Source: CAUZIZ01 sp963579905
GTDB taxonomy: Bacteria > Acidobacteriota > UBA6911 > RPQK01 > JAJDTT01
NCBI GenBank assembly: GCA_963579905.1
Contig: CAUZIZ010000009.1
Coordinates: 1-64,000, forward strand
Direction: 5' to 3'
Length of the DNA: 64,000 nt
Shown: positions 27,109 through 35,342 of the stretch, piece by piece
How positions within the stretch are numbered: position 1 is the stretch's first letter
How the letters are laid out: every line of letters begins with the position of its first letter
Made by a program: the position numbers and the translations under genes
Notes under the pieces: model-generated
Seen by the model: only the letters and a program-made list of their open reading frames with translations
Told to the model about the DNA's origin: nothing
The model's database searches: none

Positions 27109-28599
27109 ATGGGGGGACGGGTTTCAAGGGTTTGCGGCGCAGGGTTCTCTCGGTTGTTTGGGGCATCGCCGATCTGGCTTTTCTGCGGCTCCGTAGCAGT
27201 AGGCACTGCAGGGGTGGAAAAGGAGCCTGTCGTTCTCAACCACCAGGCAGAGCTTCTACTGCACGACGATCGGCTGGTGGAGCAGCGGGAGGGGCTGGAG
27301 CTGCTGCCTGCCAAGCTGCGGAAACATTCCGCCAATCCTCTGCTCGGGATCGAGCGGCCCTGGGAGAAGAGGGGCATACTGAACTACGTCGCGCTGCTTC
27401 ACGACGAAGAAGAAGGTCTTTACCGGATGTACTATCAAATCCTGGGGACGACCGAAGAGGGCGTCAACCAGAGTCACTGCCTCTACGCTGAGTCCAACGA
27501 TGGCATCCGTTGGGAGAAGCCGGATCTGGGCCTCGTTGACTATCAGGGATCAAAGCAGAACAACATACTCTTTCTGGATCCCAATGAACGTCCTCGAGGA
27601 ACGCCGGTCTACTGGGTGATGAAGGACTATGCGGAGCGGGATCCGGCGCAGCGTTACAAGATGATGCTCAACCGCTGGGACTTTCGTGGACGGGGGGTTG
27701 GAATGGGATACTCAGCCGACGGGATTCGCTGGGAATTCACCTCCTATGTGAACCGGCTGGGAGGTTTTGACACCCACAACCTTTTCTTCTGGGACGATCG
27801 GATCGGTGCGTTTGTGGGCTACTTCCGCACCCATGTCCTGGGGAAACGCTCGATCGGCCGGGCCACCAGTCCCGACGCCTATCACTGGTCCGCCCCCGTG
27901 ACGGTTCACGGACTCGACCACAACGATCCCCCGGACTGGCAGATCTACGGGCCGGGTATCTTCAAATACAGCCGGGCCAAGGATGTCTATGTGATGTACG
28001 GAGAGGGCTTCGACTCTCGATCGGACGTCTTCCGTGGACAGCTGGGGTTGAGTCGAGATGGCATTGATTGGCATCGCTTTCAGGACGGCTACTTTCTTGA
28101 CGGAATTTCCGGTACCTGGGACGCAGGCTCGGTCCGACCGATCCCCGCAGAAGCGGTGGTGGACGGGCAGATGGCGGTGTTCTATACCGGTAGCGACCAT
28201 AGCCTTCACGACTGGGAAGGAACCCGAGGAGTCGGCCTGGCCTCGCTCCAGCAAGGGGCTTTTGCAGGGTGGAGGGCTGCCACCAAGGGAAGCCTGTTGA
28301 CCCGTCCTCTCTTGGCGAAACACTCCGAACCTTCCTTGCTCCTGAACGTTGATGCCGAAGGGGGTGAGGTTGGGGCCGAGATTCTGGACGCTCGAGGCAA
28401 CGGCATTCCCGGATTTTCTCTGGCGAGCTGTAAGCCCGTAACCGGAAAGGGAACCGCGCTCGAGATTTCATGGAAGGGTCAGGACAGTCTGAAGCCTGTT
28501 GTGGAGCAGGGGGCGTTTCAGGTACGTTTCCAACTGGAAAGAGCCACACTGTACGGTTTTCGGGTCATTCGTCCAGGTTCCGCCACAGCTCTCTTTTGA
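27109..28599 (+). CDS. Secreted five-bladed propeller (GH32/43-like), copy P3
   Basis: A 496-residue intact member of the window's propeller family (a GTG at 27103 would add two residues). The leader contains the hydrophobic G-A-S-P-I-W-L-F-C-G-S. The N-terminal hallmark is diverged (E-L-L-L-H-D-D-R-L-V-E), but later blocks are typical: R-P-W-E-K, L-Y-R-M-Y-Y-Q, C-L-Y-A-E-S-N-D-G-I-R-W and V-D-Y-Q-G-S-K-Q-N-N-I-L. The C-terminus ends A-T-L-Y-G-F-R-V. The gene is followed at 39 bases by a twin-arginine protein on the same strand, probably one transcript. It is predicted to be periplasmic or surface, acting on glycans; substrate unknown. Confidence 0.8.
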   Translation: MGGRVSRVCGAGFSRLFGASPIWLFCGSVAVGTAGVEKEPVVLNHQAELLLHDDRLVEQREGLELLPAKLRKHSANPLLGIERPWEKRGILNYVALLHDEEEGLYRMYYQILGTTEEGVNQSHCLYAESNDGIRWEKPDLGLVDYQGSKQNNILFLDPNERPRGTPVYWVMKDYAERDPAQRYKMMLNRWDFRGRGVGMGYSADGIRWEFTSYVNRLGGFDTHNLFFWDDRIGAFVGYFRTHVLGKRSIGRATSPDAYHWSAPVTVHGLDHNDPPDWQIYGPGIFKYSRAKDVYVMYGEGFDSRSDVFRGQLGLSRDGIDWHRFQDGYFLDGISGTWDAGSVRPIPAEAVVDGQMAVFYTGSDHSLHDWEGTRGVGLASLQQGAFAGWRAATKGSLLTRPLLAKHSEPSLLLNVDAEGGEVGAEILDARGNGIPGFSLASCKPVTGKGTALEISWKGQDSLKPVVEQGAFQVRFQLERATLYGFRVIRPGSATALF

Positions 28600-28637
28600 T
28601 GACCTGGGCCGCGGAATGGAGATAGGGAGATAAAGAT

Positions 28638-29726
28638 ATGGAAGACAAGCGTTTCGAGACATCTATCTCACGTCGAAAGTGGATGGGTCTGGCTGCTCTA
28701 GGTGGACTTGGGAGCGCTAGTTTAAAAGGCCTGGAGGCAGGCACCGAGGCTTCGACTTCGGATCACCGCGTCACGCTCAGGGCGGGGGATCTGGAGGCGA
28801 TGGTGGTCGACAACCACGATGGGCTTGCGGGTGAGGAGCAGAAAAAGCGGCGAGCGGCCATCCCCGAGCTTCCGGGTAAGCTGGGATCGCTCTACTGTAC
28901 CGTCCCCTTCGAGGAGCGGTTCAACGGCTACAACGGGGTTCCACGGCTCAAGTACCGGGACTCAGCCCATCCGTTTCTCGCCTCGGCATCGGGCCTCAAT
29001 TGTGAGTTCTTCTTCGACGAGAAGCGCTGGTCCTTTGAGCCTCGGTGGAAGGACATGGATCGGTTTCAGGCGCAGCCTTCTCGGGTCAAGTGGATCTCTG
29101 ACCACGAGGCACATCTGGAAATCGACGCCGGTGAGGATTGGGGAGTCGAGGTCGAAACCACGTATCGTTTGGAGGCCCCCTACTTCCTTGATATAGAACA
29201 CTCGTTCACCCCGACACGAGAGGACAAGCTCGGCGGCAATTTTCTAGGAGCCTTCTGGGCCAATTACATCCAAGCGCCACGCAATCCCGGATACTACATC
29301 TGGGGTAGGGTGTCGCCGCGGGCAAGGGCTTCCTGGCACAACATCTACGATGCCCTCCAACTGGAGACCGTGGGTGTGATTGGAGCCGAAACGGGACCCG
29401 TCGGAGGGAGCCTCAGAGGAACGAAGCGACTCCTCTTTGATCTGTCTCCGGTTCGTTATGTAGAGCCCCTGATGGCGGGTAGAGTCCATGGGATGCTGCT
29501 GGCTTTCCTCTTTCAGCCTTCGGAGAATCTGGAGATCCGGCCCGCCTTCAATGGTCAGGGTGGTGGTGTTGGAGTGCCCGCCTGGGACTATCAGGCCGTC
29601 GTGCCCAACCCCAGGGTCGGTCGCCGCTACAGTTTCAAGGTACGGGTGGTGTATAAGCCTTTCGAGGCACTGGACGAGGCGTTGGATCTACACCGGCAGT
29701 GGAAGGATCGAATCCTTAAACTCTAG
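28638..29726 (+). CDS. Twin-arginine secreted protein, PmoA/DUF6807-like in style
   Basis: A 362-residue protein starting with a twin-arginine-like leader (S-I-S-R-R-K-W-M-G-L-A-A-L) and an alanine/glycine-rich segment. The body is rich in beta strands: E-I-D-A-G-E-D-W-G-V-E-V-E-T-T-Y-R-L, D-I-E-H-S-F-T-P, then H-G-M-L-L-A-F-L-F-Q-P and a final hydrophobic Y-S-F-K-V-R-V-V-Y. This suggests a galactose-mutarotase-like beta-sandwich such as PmoA-type proteins, but the assignment is by style only. ATG follows GGGAGATAAAGAT. It follows the P3 propeller closely, so both probably work on the same substrate. Confidence 0.55.
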   Translation: MEDKRFETSISRRKWMGLAALGGLGSASLKGLEAGTEASTSDHRVTLRAGDLEAMVVDNHDGLAGEEQKKRRAAIPELPGKLGSLYCTVPFEERFNGYNGVPRLKYRDSAHPFLASASGLNCEFFFDEKRWSFEPRWKDMDRFQAQPSRVKWISDHEAHLEIDAGEDWGVEVETTYRLEAPYFLDIEHSFTPTREDKLGGNFLGAFWANYIQAPRNPGYYIWGRVSPRARASWHNIYDALQLETVGVIGAETGPVGGSLRGTKRLLFDLSPVRYVEPLMAGRVHGMLLAFLFQPSENLEIRPAFNGQGGGVGVPAWDYQAVVPNPRVGRRYSFKVRVVYKPFEALDEALDLHRQWKDRILKL

Positions 29727-29840
29727 GCGCTTCCCGGTCGACTCCAGATCGCGGTATGGCTGCTAAATGAATCGTGGGGACACTTCGAGAGATGGATACT
29801 GCCACTCCAGGGAGAGGGTTGTAGGAAGCTTCAAGGCAAT

Positions 29841-30473
29841 TTGTACATCGTTTCGTTGCTGGGTCTAGCCTTTGCTCTAGCACAGCAGGTGGACTTGAAA
29901 GCCTTGCAGCTAGGAAGCCGTTCTGCCAAGGAGTGGATCAAGCAGCTGGAGGGACCCGAGCGATTGGCTGGCCTGCGGGCGGACGATATCCTGAAGGTGT
30001 TGGGCCTGAAGGACGGCGATATCGTTGCCGACATCGGATCCGGCACGGGCGTTCTCAGTCGGCCGATGGCCCGGAAGGTTGCTCCTACGGGTAGGGTGCT
30101 TGCGGTTGAAGTCGATCAGGAACTTTTGGATTACATCGACGAGAGGTCGGCGCAGGAGAAGCTCGGTGACATCCTGACCGTACTCGGAGAGTTTCAGGAT
30201 CCCAAATTACCGATCAACGATGTCGATGTCGCCTTCTTCCACAACACACTGCACCACATCAAGGACCGCGTGGGCTACCTCAAACTGCTGGCGTCGCATC
30301 TGACACCGGAGGGCAGGATGGTCGTCATCGACATGATCGATGGTCACAAGGACGATCCCGAAATGCAGATCGATGTCGAGTCGGTTGTGGGCTGGATGAA
30401 GGCGGCTGGGTCCCAGCGGTCGCAGCAGATCGATTTGTTCGAGGATAAGTTTTTTTTGGTGTTCAGACGGTAA
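29841..30473 (+). CDS. SAM-dependent methyltransferase
   Basis: A 210-residue class I methyltransferase. Motif I is V-A-D-I-G-S-G-T-G-V-L near residues 64-74, the acidic end of strand 2 is A-V-E-V-D, and motif IV-like F-F-H-N-T-L-H-H-I is followed by M-V-V-I-D-M-I-D. A short hydrophobic N-terminus (L-L-G-L-A-F-A-L-A) could be a signal sequence, in line with exported UbiE-like methyltransferases of Acidobacteriota. The start is TTG at 29841; no ATG lies nearby in frame. It precedes the ThuA gene by 18 bases on the same strand. Confidence 0.75.
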   Translation: MYIVSLLGLAFALAQQVDLKALQLGSRSAKEWIKQLEGPERLAGLRADDILKVLGLKDGDIVADIGSGTGVLSRPMARKVAPTGRVLAVEVDQELLDYIDERSAQEKLGDILTVLGEFQDPKLPINDVDVAFFHNTLHHIKDRVGYLKLLASHLTPEGRMVVIDMIDGHKDDPEMQIDVESVVGWMKAAGSQRSQQIDLFEDKFFLVFRR

Positions 30474-30491
30474 CCATCCAGAAATGAGAAC

Positions 30492-31523
30492 TTGAAGGAA
30501 TCCAGTCAGCGCAAAGAGGCCCTTGGACTCGTGCTCTTGGTAACGCTCATGGGACTCTTGACAGCGTGCACAGATGCCCCGGAGGTACCCGAGCTGTGGA
30601 TCAGCTATCCCGGTGGAGAGGGGCGGGGTGCCGGGAAGAATATCGTGCTCATCGCTGCCGATGACGAATATCGATCGGAGGAGTTGATCCCACAGTTGGC
30701 CAAGATTCTCTCGGTGAACCATGGCTTCAGGTGTACCGTCCTGTTTGCGATGGATCGTAAGAAAGGCGTGATCGATCCGGAAGTTATCGACGACATTCCA
30801 GGTCTAAAGGCTCTCGAAGAAGCCGACCTGATGGTTTTATTTGCCCGCTTTCGGGAGCTTCCCAACTCCCAGATGAAGCGGATCATGGATTTCATGGAGT
30901 CGGGAAGGGGAGTCGTGGGACTGAGAACGGCGACCCACGCTTTCCGTTACCAGGATCGGATCGATAGCCCCTATGCCCGTTATAGCTTTGACAGCTTGGA
31001 GCCCAAGGGTGGATTTGGGCGACACATTCTGGGAGAGACCTGGGTCGCGCACTACGGAAAGCACCAGGAGGAGAGCACACGAGGGCTGATTCCGGAAGAG
31101 GCGAAGGATCATCCCATCGTCCAGGGCTGCCAGGATATCTGGGGACCTTCGGATGTTTATGCCATCAGCACGCTTTCCGGAGATAGTAGACCCTTGATTC
31201 TGGGCCAGGTCCTGACGGGAATGAGTCCCCAGGACGCACCGAATCCAGAGAAAGAGCTGGTTCCGGTGGCTTGGACCAAGAGTCATCGAGGTGAAAAGGG
31301 TAAGGTTTCACGCATTTTTACGACTACGATGGGCCACGCCGAAGATCTGCAGAGCGAAGGATTTCGGCGGCTGGTGGTGAATGCCTGCTATTGGGCTGCG
31401 CGGATGGAGGGTGAGATCTCGGTGCCCAGCAAGGTGGACCTGGTGGGGGTGTATGCACCTTCTCCGATTGGTTTTGGCGGCCATCGTCGGGGCGTGAGGC
31501 CCCAGGATCATCGGATCCCGTGA
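30492..31523 (+). CDS. ThuA-like lipoprotein
   Basis: A 343-residue protein with a lipoprotein signal (L-M-G-L-L-T-A-C) and a class I glutamine-amidotransferase-like ThuA domain. Motifs visible are I-V-L-I-A-A-D-D-E-Y-R near the N-terminus, L-M-V-L-F-A-R-F-R and G-V-V-G-L-R-T-A-T-H-A-F (the loop where amidotransferases have their nucleophile; here no Cys). It ends with I-F-T-T-T-M-G-H-A. ThuA proteins are linked to trehalose and related sugar use and may handle sugar-derived products. The start is TTG at 30492. Its last residues are ordinary and the frame is intact. Confidence 0.8.
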   Translation: MKESSQRKEALGLVLLVTLMGLLTACTDAPEVPELWISYPGGEGRGAGKNIVLIAADDEYRSEELIPQLAKILSVNHGFRCTVLFAMDRKKGVIDPEVIDDIPGLKALEEADLMVLFARFRELPNSQMKRIMDFMESGRGVVGLRTATHAFRYQDRIDSPYARYSFDSLEPKGGFGRHILGETWVAHYGKHQEESTRGLIPEEAKDHPIVQGCQDIWGPSDVYAISTLSGDSRPLILGQVLTGMSPQDAPNPEKELVPVAWTKSHRGEKGKVSRIFTTTMGHAEDLQSEGFRRLVVNACYWAARMEGEISVPSKVDLVGVYAPSPIGFGGHRRGVRPQDHRIP

Positions 31524-31542
31524 GACTCGTCGAGTGAGATCC

Positions 31543-32786
31543 ATGAGTTGGAGAGAGTGGCGTTTTTAGGACTACCTTCTTGTCTCCCGCGTCGAAAAAG
31601 ATCCAGACTTTAGCGATGAACTGATCAGCCTCGCCAGCAGGGGACTTCTGCCGATTGGCGCGGTCTGCATCGGGGCGCCGCTGTTCGCTATGCTGGCTGG
31701 GTTTTTGGGTGTGCCGGAGATGCTCGAGCATGCAGCACTCCTCGCCATCTGTGCGATCCTCACCCTCGGAGCAGTGGCAACGGCCTTGTCATGCTGGTGG
31801 GAATAGCGGCGCTTCCGCTGCGCCCCCTACAGACCACTTTTCTAGGCTCGTCGCTGCGCGTGAGTTACTGGATATTGCTCCCGCTGGCAGGCCAAACGAT
31901 CGACGAGAAGTTCCATCTGACCCATTCGGTAACAGTGGTTCTTGTGATTCTCATCAGCACCGGTTTGACGGCGGTAATTTTTCGGCGGCGCCTGGAAGCC
32001 TTTCGAGCTCGGCGGCGGGCAGTCGATGCTCTCGAGCAGCTCCAAAAGACCCAATCCAGGCTCCTGATCTCCGAGATGGCAGCTTCGCAAGGCCGGTTGG
32101 CCGCCGCTGCTTGCGCATGAGTTGAATACGCCCCTGGGTGCTTTCAACAGTACCCGGACACGCTGGTGACCGTCTACGAGCACCAGCGTCAGAAAAAGTC
32201 TCCAGATCCTGAGATTTTCTCTCAGGCCTTCCAGGTCGCCCGGACCGCTTTGGGCCGGCTGACGGAGACCGTAGAGAGAATGAAGCGTCTGAGCAACCTG
32301 AGTCGGGCCGGGGGCCAATTGGTCGATCTCAACCAGCTTTGGCACGACACGGTGACCTTCATCCGGGACGAGTTCGGAGAGGACCTGAAGCTCGAACTGG
32401 CATTGAGTCCGCTGCCCGATTTCAAGGGGAATCCGCAGCAGCTGAGCACCGTCTTCACGAGCCTACTGAGGAACGCTGCAGCTGCCATCGATTCCTCTGG
32501 AAGCATTGTTGTGACGAGCAGCGTTGGCGGCGGTGAACTCATTCTTGAGGTCCGCGACACGGGAATAGGCATCGCTGCCGATCGGATTCCTCACCTTTTC
32601 AATCCCTCTTTTCAGGTTGCGGAGAACCGTGTCGGCACCACCAATTGGGGTCTCTTCGTCGCTCAGAGCATCGTGGCCAATCACCGCGGGCGCATCGAGA
32701 TAGAGAGCCAGGAGGGCAAGGGTGCCGCGGCCAGGATCTATCTGCCCCAAGCCGTGCCCGGCAGAGATACTTGGACTGAAAGCTGA
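31543..32786 (+). pseudogene. Sensor histidine kinase, broken by a stop and at least three frameshifts
   Basis: It reads M-S-W-R-E-W-R-F, TAG at 31567, then D-Y-L-L-V-S-R-V-E-K-D and several membrane segments. The frame changes near 31790 into a second membrane part with a coiled coil (R-A-V-D-A-L-E-Q-L). It changes near 32105 to expose the H box L-A-H-E-L-N-T-P-L-G, and near 32145 to continue L-V-T-V-Y-E-H-Q-R. The ATPase part is clean: N box L-L-R-N-A-A-A-A-I-D, G1 D-T-G-I-G-I. The usual G2 is replaced by T-T-N-W-G-L-F, as in NWSLF-type kinases of Acidobacteriota. No response regulator is adjacent. Confidence 0.75.
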
Positions 32787-32925
32787 AGTGGGCACCCTGG
32801 CCCCCGAAGCCTGCGCCGATCTGGTCGTCCTGGAGTGGAGCGACGAGGCCGAGCCGTTGGTGGAACTTGAGGGAGGCTGGCCGGGAACCTGGTGCGACCC
32901 GTATAGCCAACAACGGGCTGCAAGA
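32767..32925 (+). pseudogene. C-terminal scrap of an amidohydrolase
   Basis: Reads L-G-L-K-A-E-V-G-T-L-A-P-E-A-C-A-D-L-V-V-L-E-W, the last beta-sandwich strands of amidohydrolase/dihydroorotase-type enzymes (usual G-x-L-x-P-G-x-x-A-D-L-V-V). No catalytic part is present; the histidine-kinase 3' end overlaps its start in another frame. It is evidence of a rearrangement. From ~32925 to 33040 a different frame reads F-L-A-V-V-G-V-G-D-R-T-G-H-H-P-A-F-L-R, which may be another scrap I cannot name. Confidence 0.5.
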
Positions 32926-33041
32926 ACGGCTATCTGCAGACCCTTCCGTTTTTGGCCGTTGTTGGAGTGGGAGATCGTACCGGGCACCACCCGGCTTTCC
33001 TACGGGCGACCCTACAAGCATTGCAAGAAGAAGAGTTACTA

Positions 33042-33076
33042 CAGTGACGTTTAAAAATCAGTGACGTTTAAAAATC
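33042..33076 (+). repeat. 17-base tandem duplication at the edge of the AT-rich island
   Basis: CAGTGACGTTTAAAAAT occurs twice in tandem (33042-33058 and 33059-33075). It lies exactly where base composition falls, 13 bases before the start of the foreign-looking gene. Confidence 0.85.
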
Positions 33077-33088
33077 CTTGGGAAAAGT

Positions 33089-34878
33089 ATGGCCGAAAAG
33101 GAGAAGTTGACAACCACACGGAAAAAGCATCCGTCCTCGATTCAAGAAGTTCCGGTTGAAAATCCCAAAATCGTGTGGATCTTATTCTCACTGCTGATTC
33201 TTGTCGTACTGATTATCCGGATGAATTTTCTTTCCATCCCTTTTGAACGCGATGATGGCGCCTATAACTATTTTGGACAATTAGTACTTGATGGAAAGAT
33301 TCACTATCTTGATTTTTATGAAACAAAACCTCCCGGAACATTTTATTGCTACGCCTTTATCATCTCGCTATTTGAACTAACCCTTGAAGGTTGCACATTG
33401 GATTTTTGCTCATCAACCTCCTGTCCGTTTTCTTTGTTTTTCGCAGCGGTGCCCTGATTTTTAAAGGGCCGATCGGCCTGGTCGTCGTCACGGCCTTTGC
33501 GTTCTTGCCGATGAATCCCTATCTTTCAGGCTTTACCACCCAATCTGAGCACATCGTGACCCTCTTTGTCACTTCGGGCCTCGTCGTTTTATTGAAGGGC
33601 CTTCAAAGAGAAAGCAGGACCTATTATTTCTTCAGTGGAGTCTTGTTCTGCGCGGCACTACTGGTGAAACAGAACGGTGTCTTTTCCGCCTTTTTCGGAG
33701 GATTGGCTGTCACTAGCTATCACCTACTACTCGGTGAGAATCGCAATTGGAAGAAAGTTGTGGGCTCAGGATTAATCTATTCGGCGGGAGTCATCATTCC
33801 CTTCGTACTCACTCTCATTCTCATGTCTATGAACTCTGCTTTAGATGAATTCATTTACTGGATTTACAATCATGCCAAAGACCATTACGGAGCATCCAAA
33901 GAGTGGAAACCTACGGGCAAAAGAATGCTGAACTCGACTTGGACCAGGATATCCGAAAATCACTATCTCTTATTCTTACTGGCGATCTTCGGTTTTGTGG
34001 CAACCGCCTTCACGAAACTAAACTTGCACAGAAAGAGCATGATTCTTTGTTTTTCCGTTCTATCCTTTGTCGCCATCACCCCCGGCCTGCGCTTTTATGG
34101 TCATTATTGGATCTTGCTCATGCCAGCTGTGGCGTTCCTCGTCGGGGTTGCAGTTCTCTTTTGCAACGAGCAATTGCAGAAATTTACCCATGGCAAAACT
34201 ACAAGCACTCTTGCCCTCTGGATTTTTGTCATCGCATTTATGCATCATCTGGTAAAGATTCAGGGCGATGATAAAATTAAGAACTATTACACCCACCCCA
34301 ACTCGATGAATATTTCGAGAAATGTCTACGGTCTCAATCCCTTCCCGAGGCAAAAAATCGTCGGTGACTAAATCAAGGGAAATTCAAATGAGAACGAAAA
34401 TATCTCTGTTTTTAGCTCGGAATCTCAAGTTTATTTTTACGCCAACCGCAGAGGAGTTTCGAAACATAATTATCTCGGATATCTGGTGAAGAATTATCCG
34501 CGGCACTCCCTGTGGCAAAAAGAATTTATCTCAGATGTGGAAACTGCCAAACCGAAGTATCTTGTTTTCTTCGGACATCCTTGGTCATGGATGGTCAAAG
34601 AAGGTATCGACCAGACATTGTTCAAATAGATCAACAGCTACACCAAAGAAAATTATCAACTTGTTGGTTTGGTTCAGTATAGGAGCGATGAGCAGCTCGA
34701 TGTAAAGTGGGGGCAAAAGGACGCGGCAGAAATGCTGCGAGAAGTAATTTCCCGGAAAAGAACTCTTCAAGCTCAGTTGCAAAAGGAGACCGCATCTAAG
34801 AATCGATTTCGAATCGCCAATCTGAGAAAACAGCTGCGACTCTTCAACTATCAAACCAGAAGCTATCAGAAAAAATAG
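33089..34878 (+). pseudogene. GT39/ArnT-like membrane glycosyltransferase, broken, foreign composition
   Basis: About 595 codons: a basic N-terminus, a first membrane span, then F-E-R-D-D-G-A-Y-N-Y-F-G, the acidic D-D motif on the first periplasmic loop of GT39/PMT_2-type transferases. Y-E-T-K-P-P-G-T-F follows. A one-base shift near 33390 precedes many further spans (N-L-L-S-V-F-F-V-F). A TAA at 34369 and a TAG at 34627 interrupt the frame before the soluble tail ends at 34878. Two sampled 60-base lines give 40 and 42 percent G+C against 57-72 percent in neighbouring genes, a sign of transfer. It would move a lipid-linked sugar onto an acceptor in the inner membrane. Confidence 0.75.
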
Positions 34879-35071
34879 TTCTGTACGCTTTGAGTTTGTA
34901 CCAGAAGTGGGACGTTTTCCGAGGAGGGTAACCAACTCAGACTTATCGAGCACATCTTCTCGAAGAGATCGGCGATCCCACCTCCCCACGGCCTACGGCT
35001 GTCTTGTCGTGGCGCTCCGCCACGCGCTCCGCGGACCCGACGCGCGCCTTGCGATTCTCGACGTCCTGTAC

Positions 35072-35338
35072 GATGTAGCGTTGGTATTTCCATCGCACCA
35101 GATCCTGCCCGGTCAGCTTCGTCTCCCGAAAGGCGCGGTTGGAGGCGGCGTAAGCGGTGTGCCAGGCTTCCCGCTGACGTTCGGTCAAGCGGCCAAACGA
35201 GCGCTCCCACCGAGTCCGGTCCTGTGCCGTGCTGGAGTCCCCGTCGGAGGGAGGAAGCTTCAGATCATAGCCCAGAATCACGTGCCGCCCGATCTCCATG
35301 CGTAGCGCGGTCACTCCCGGCGATGGGGCTTGCGACAT
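35072..35338 (-). pseudogene. Internal fragment of an arylsulfatase
   Basis: About 89 residues match the middle of type I sulfatases of the Planctomycetes/Acidobacteria kind: E-I-G-R-H-V-I-L-G-Y-D-L-K-L-P-P, S-F-G-R-L-T-E-R-Q-R-E-A-W, N-R-A-F-R-E-T-K-L-T-G and L-V-R-W-K-Y-Q-R-Y-I. The catalytic N-terminus and the metal-binding C-terminus are missing. The fragment lies between the TRAP permease 3' end and the AT-rich island, both sides being breakpoints. Bases 34990-35070 continue into a GC-rich palindrome (GCGTGGCGGAGCGCC). Confidence 0.7.
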
Positions 35339-35342
35339 CCTG

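Noticed and set aside
8657..34629. Reassignment or readthrough of TAG, since several genes have in-frame TAG where homologues have Trp, Gln or Tyr
   Set aside because: TAG replaces different residues at each site, TAA and TGA also occur in frame, and many intact genes here end in TAG. Decay is simpler.
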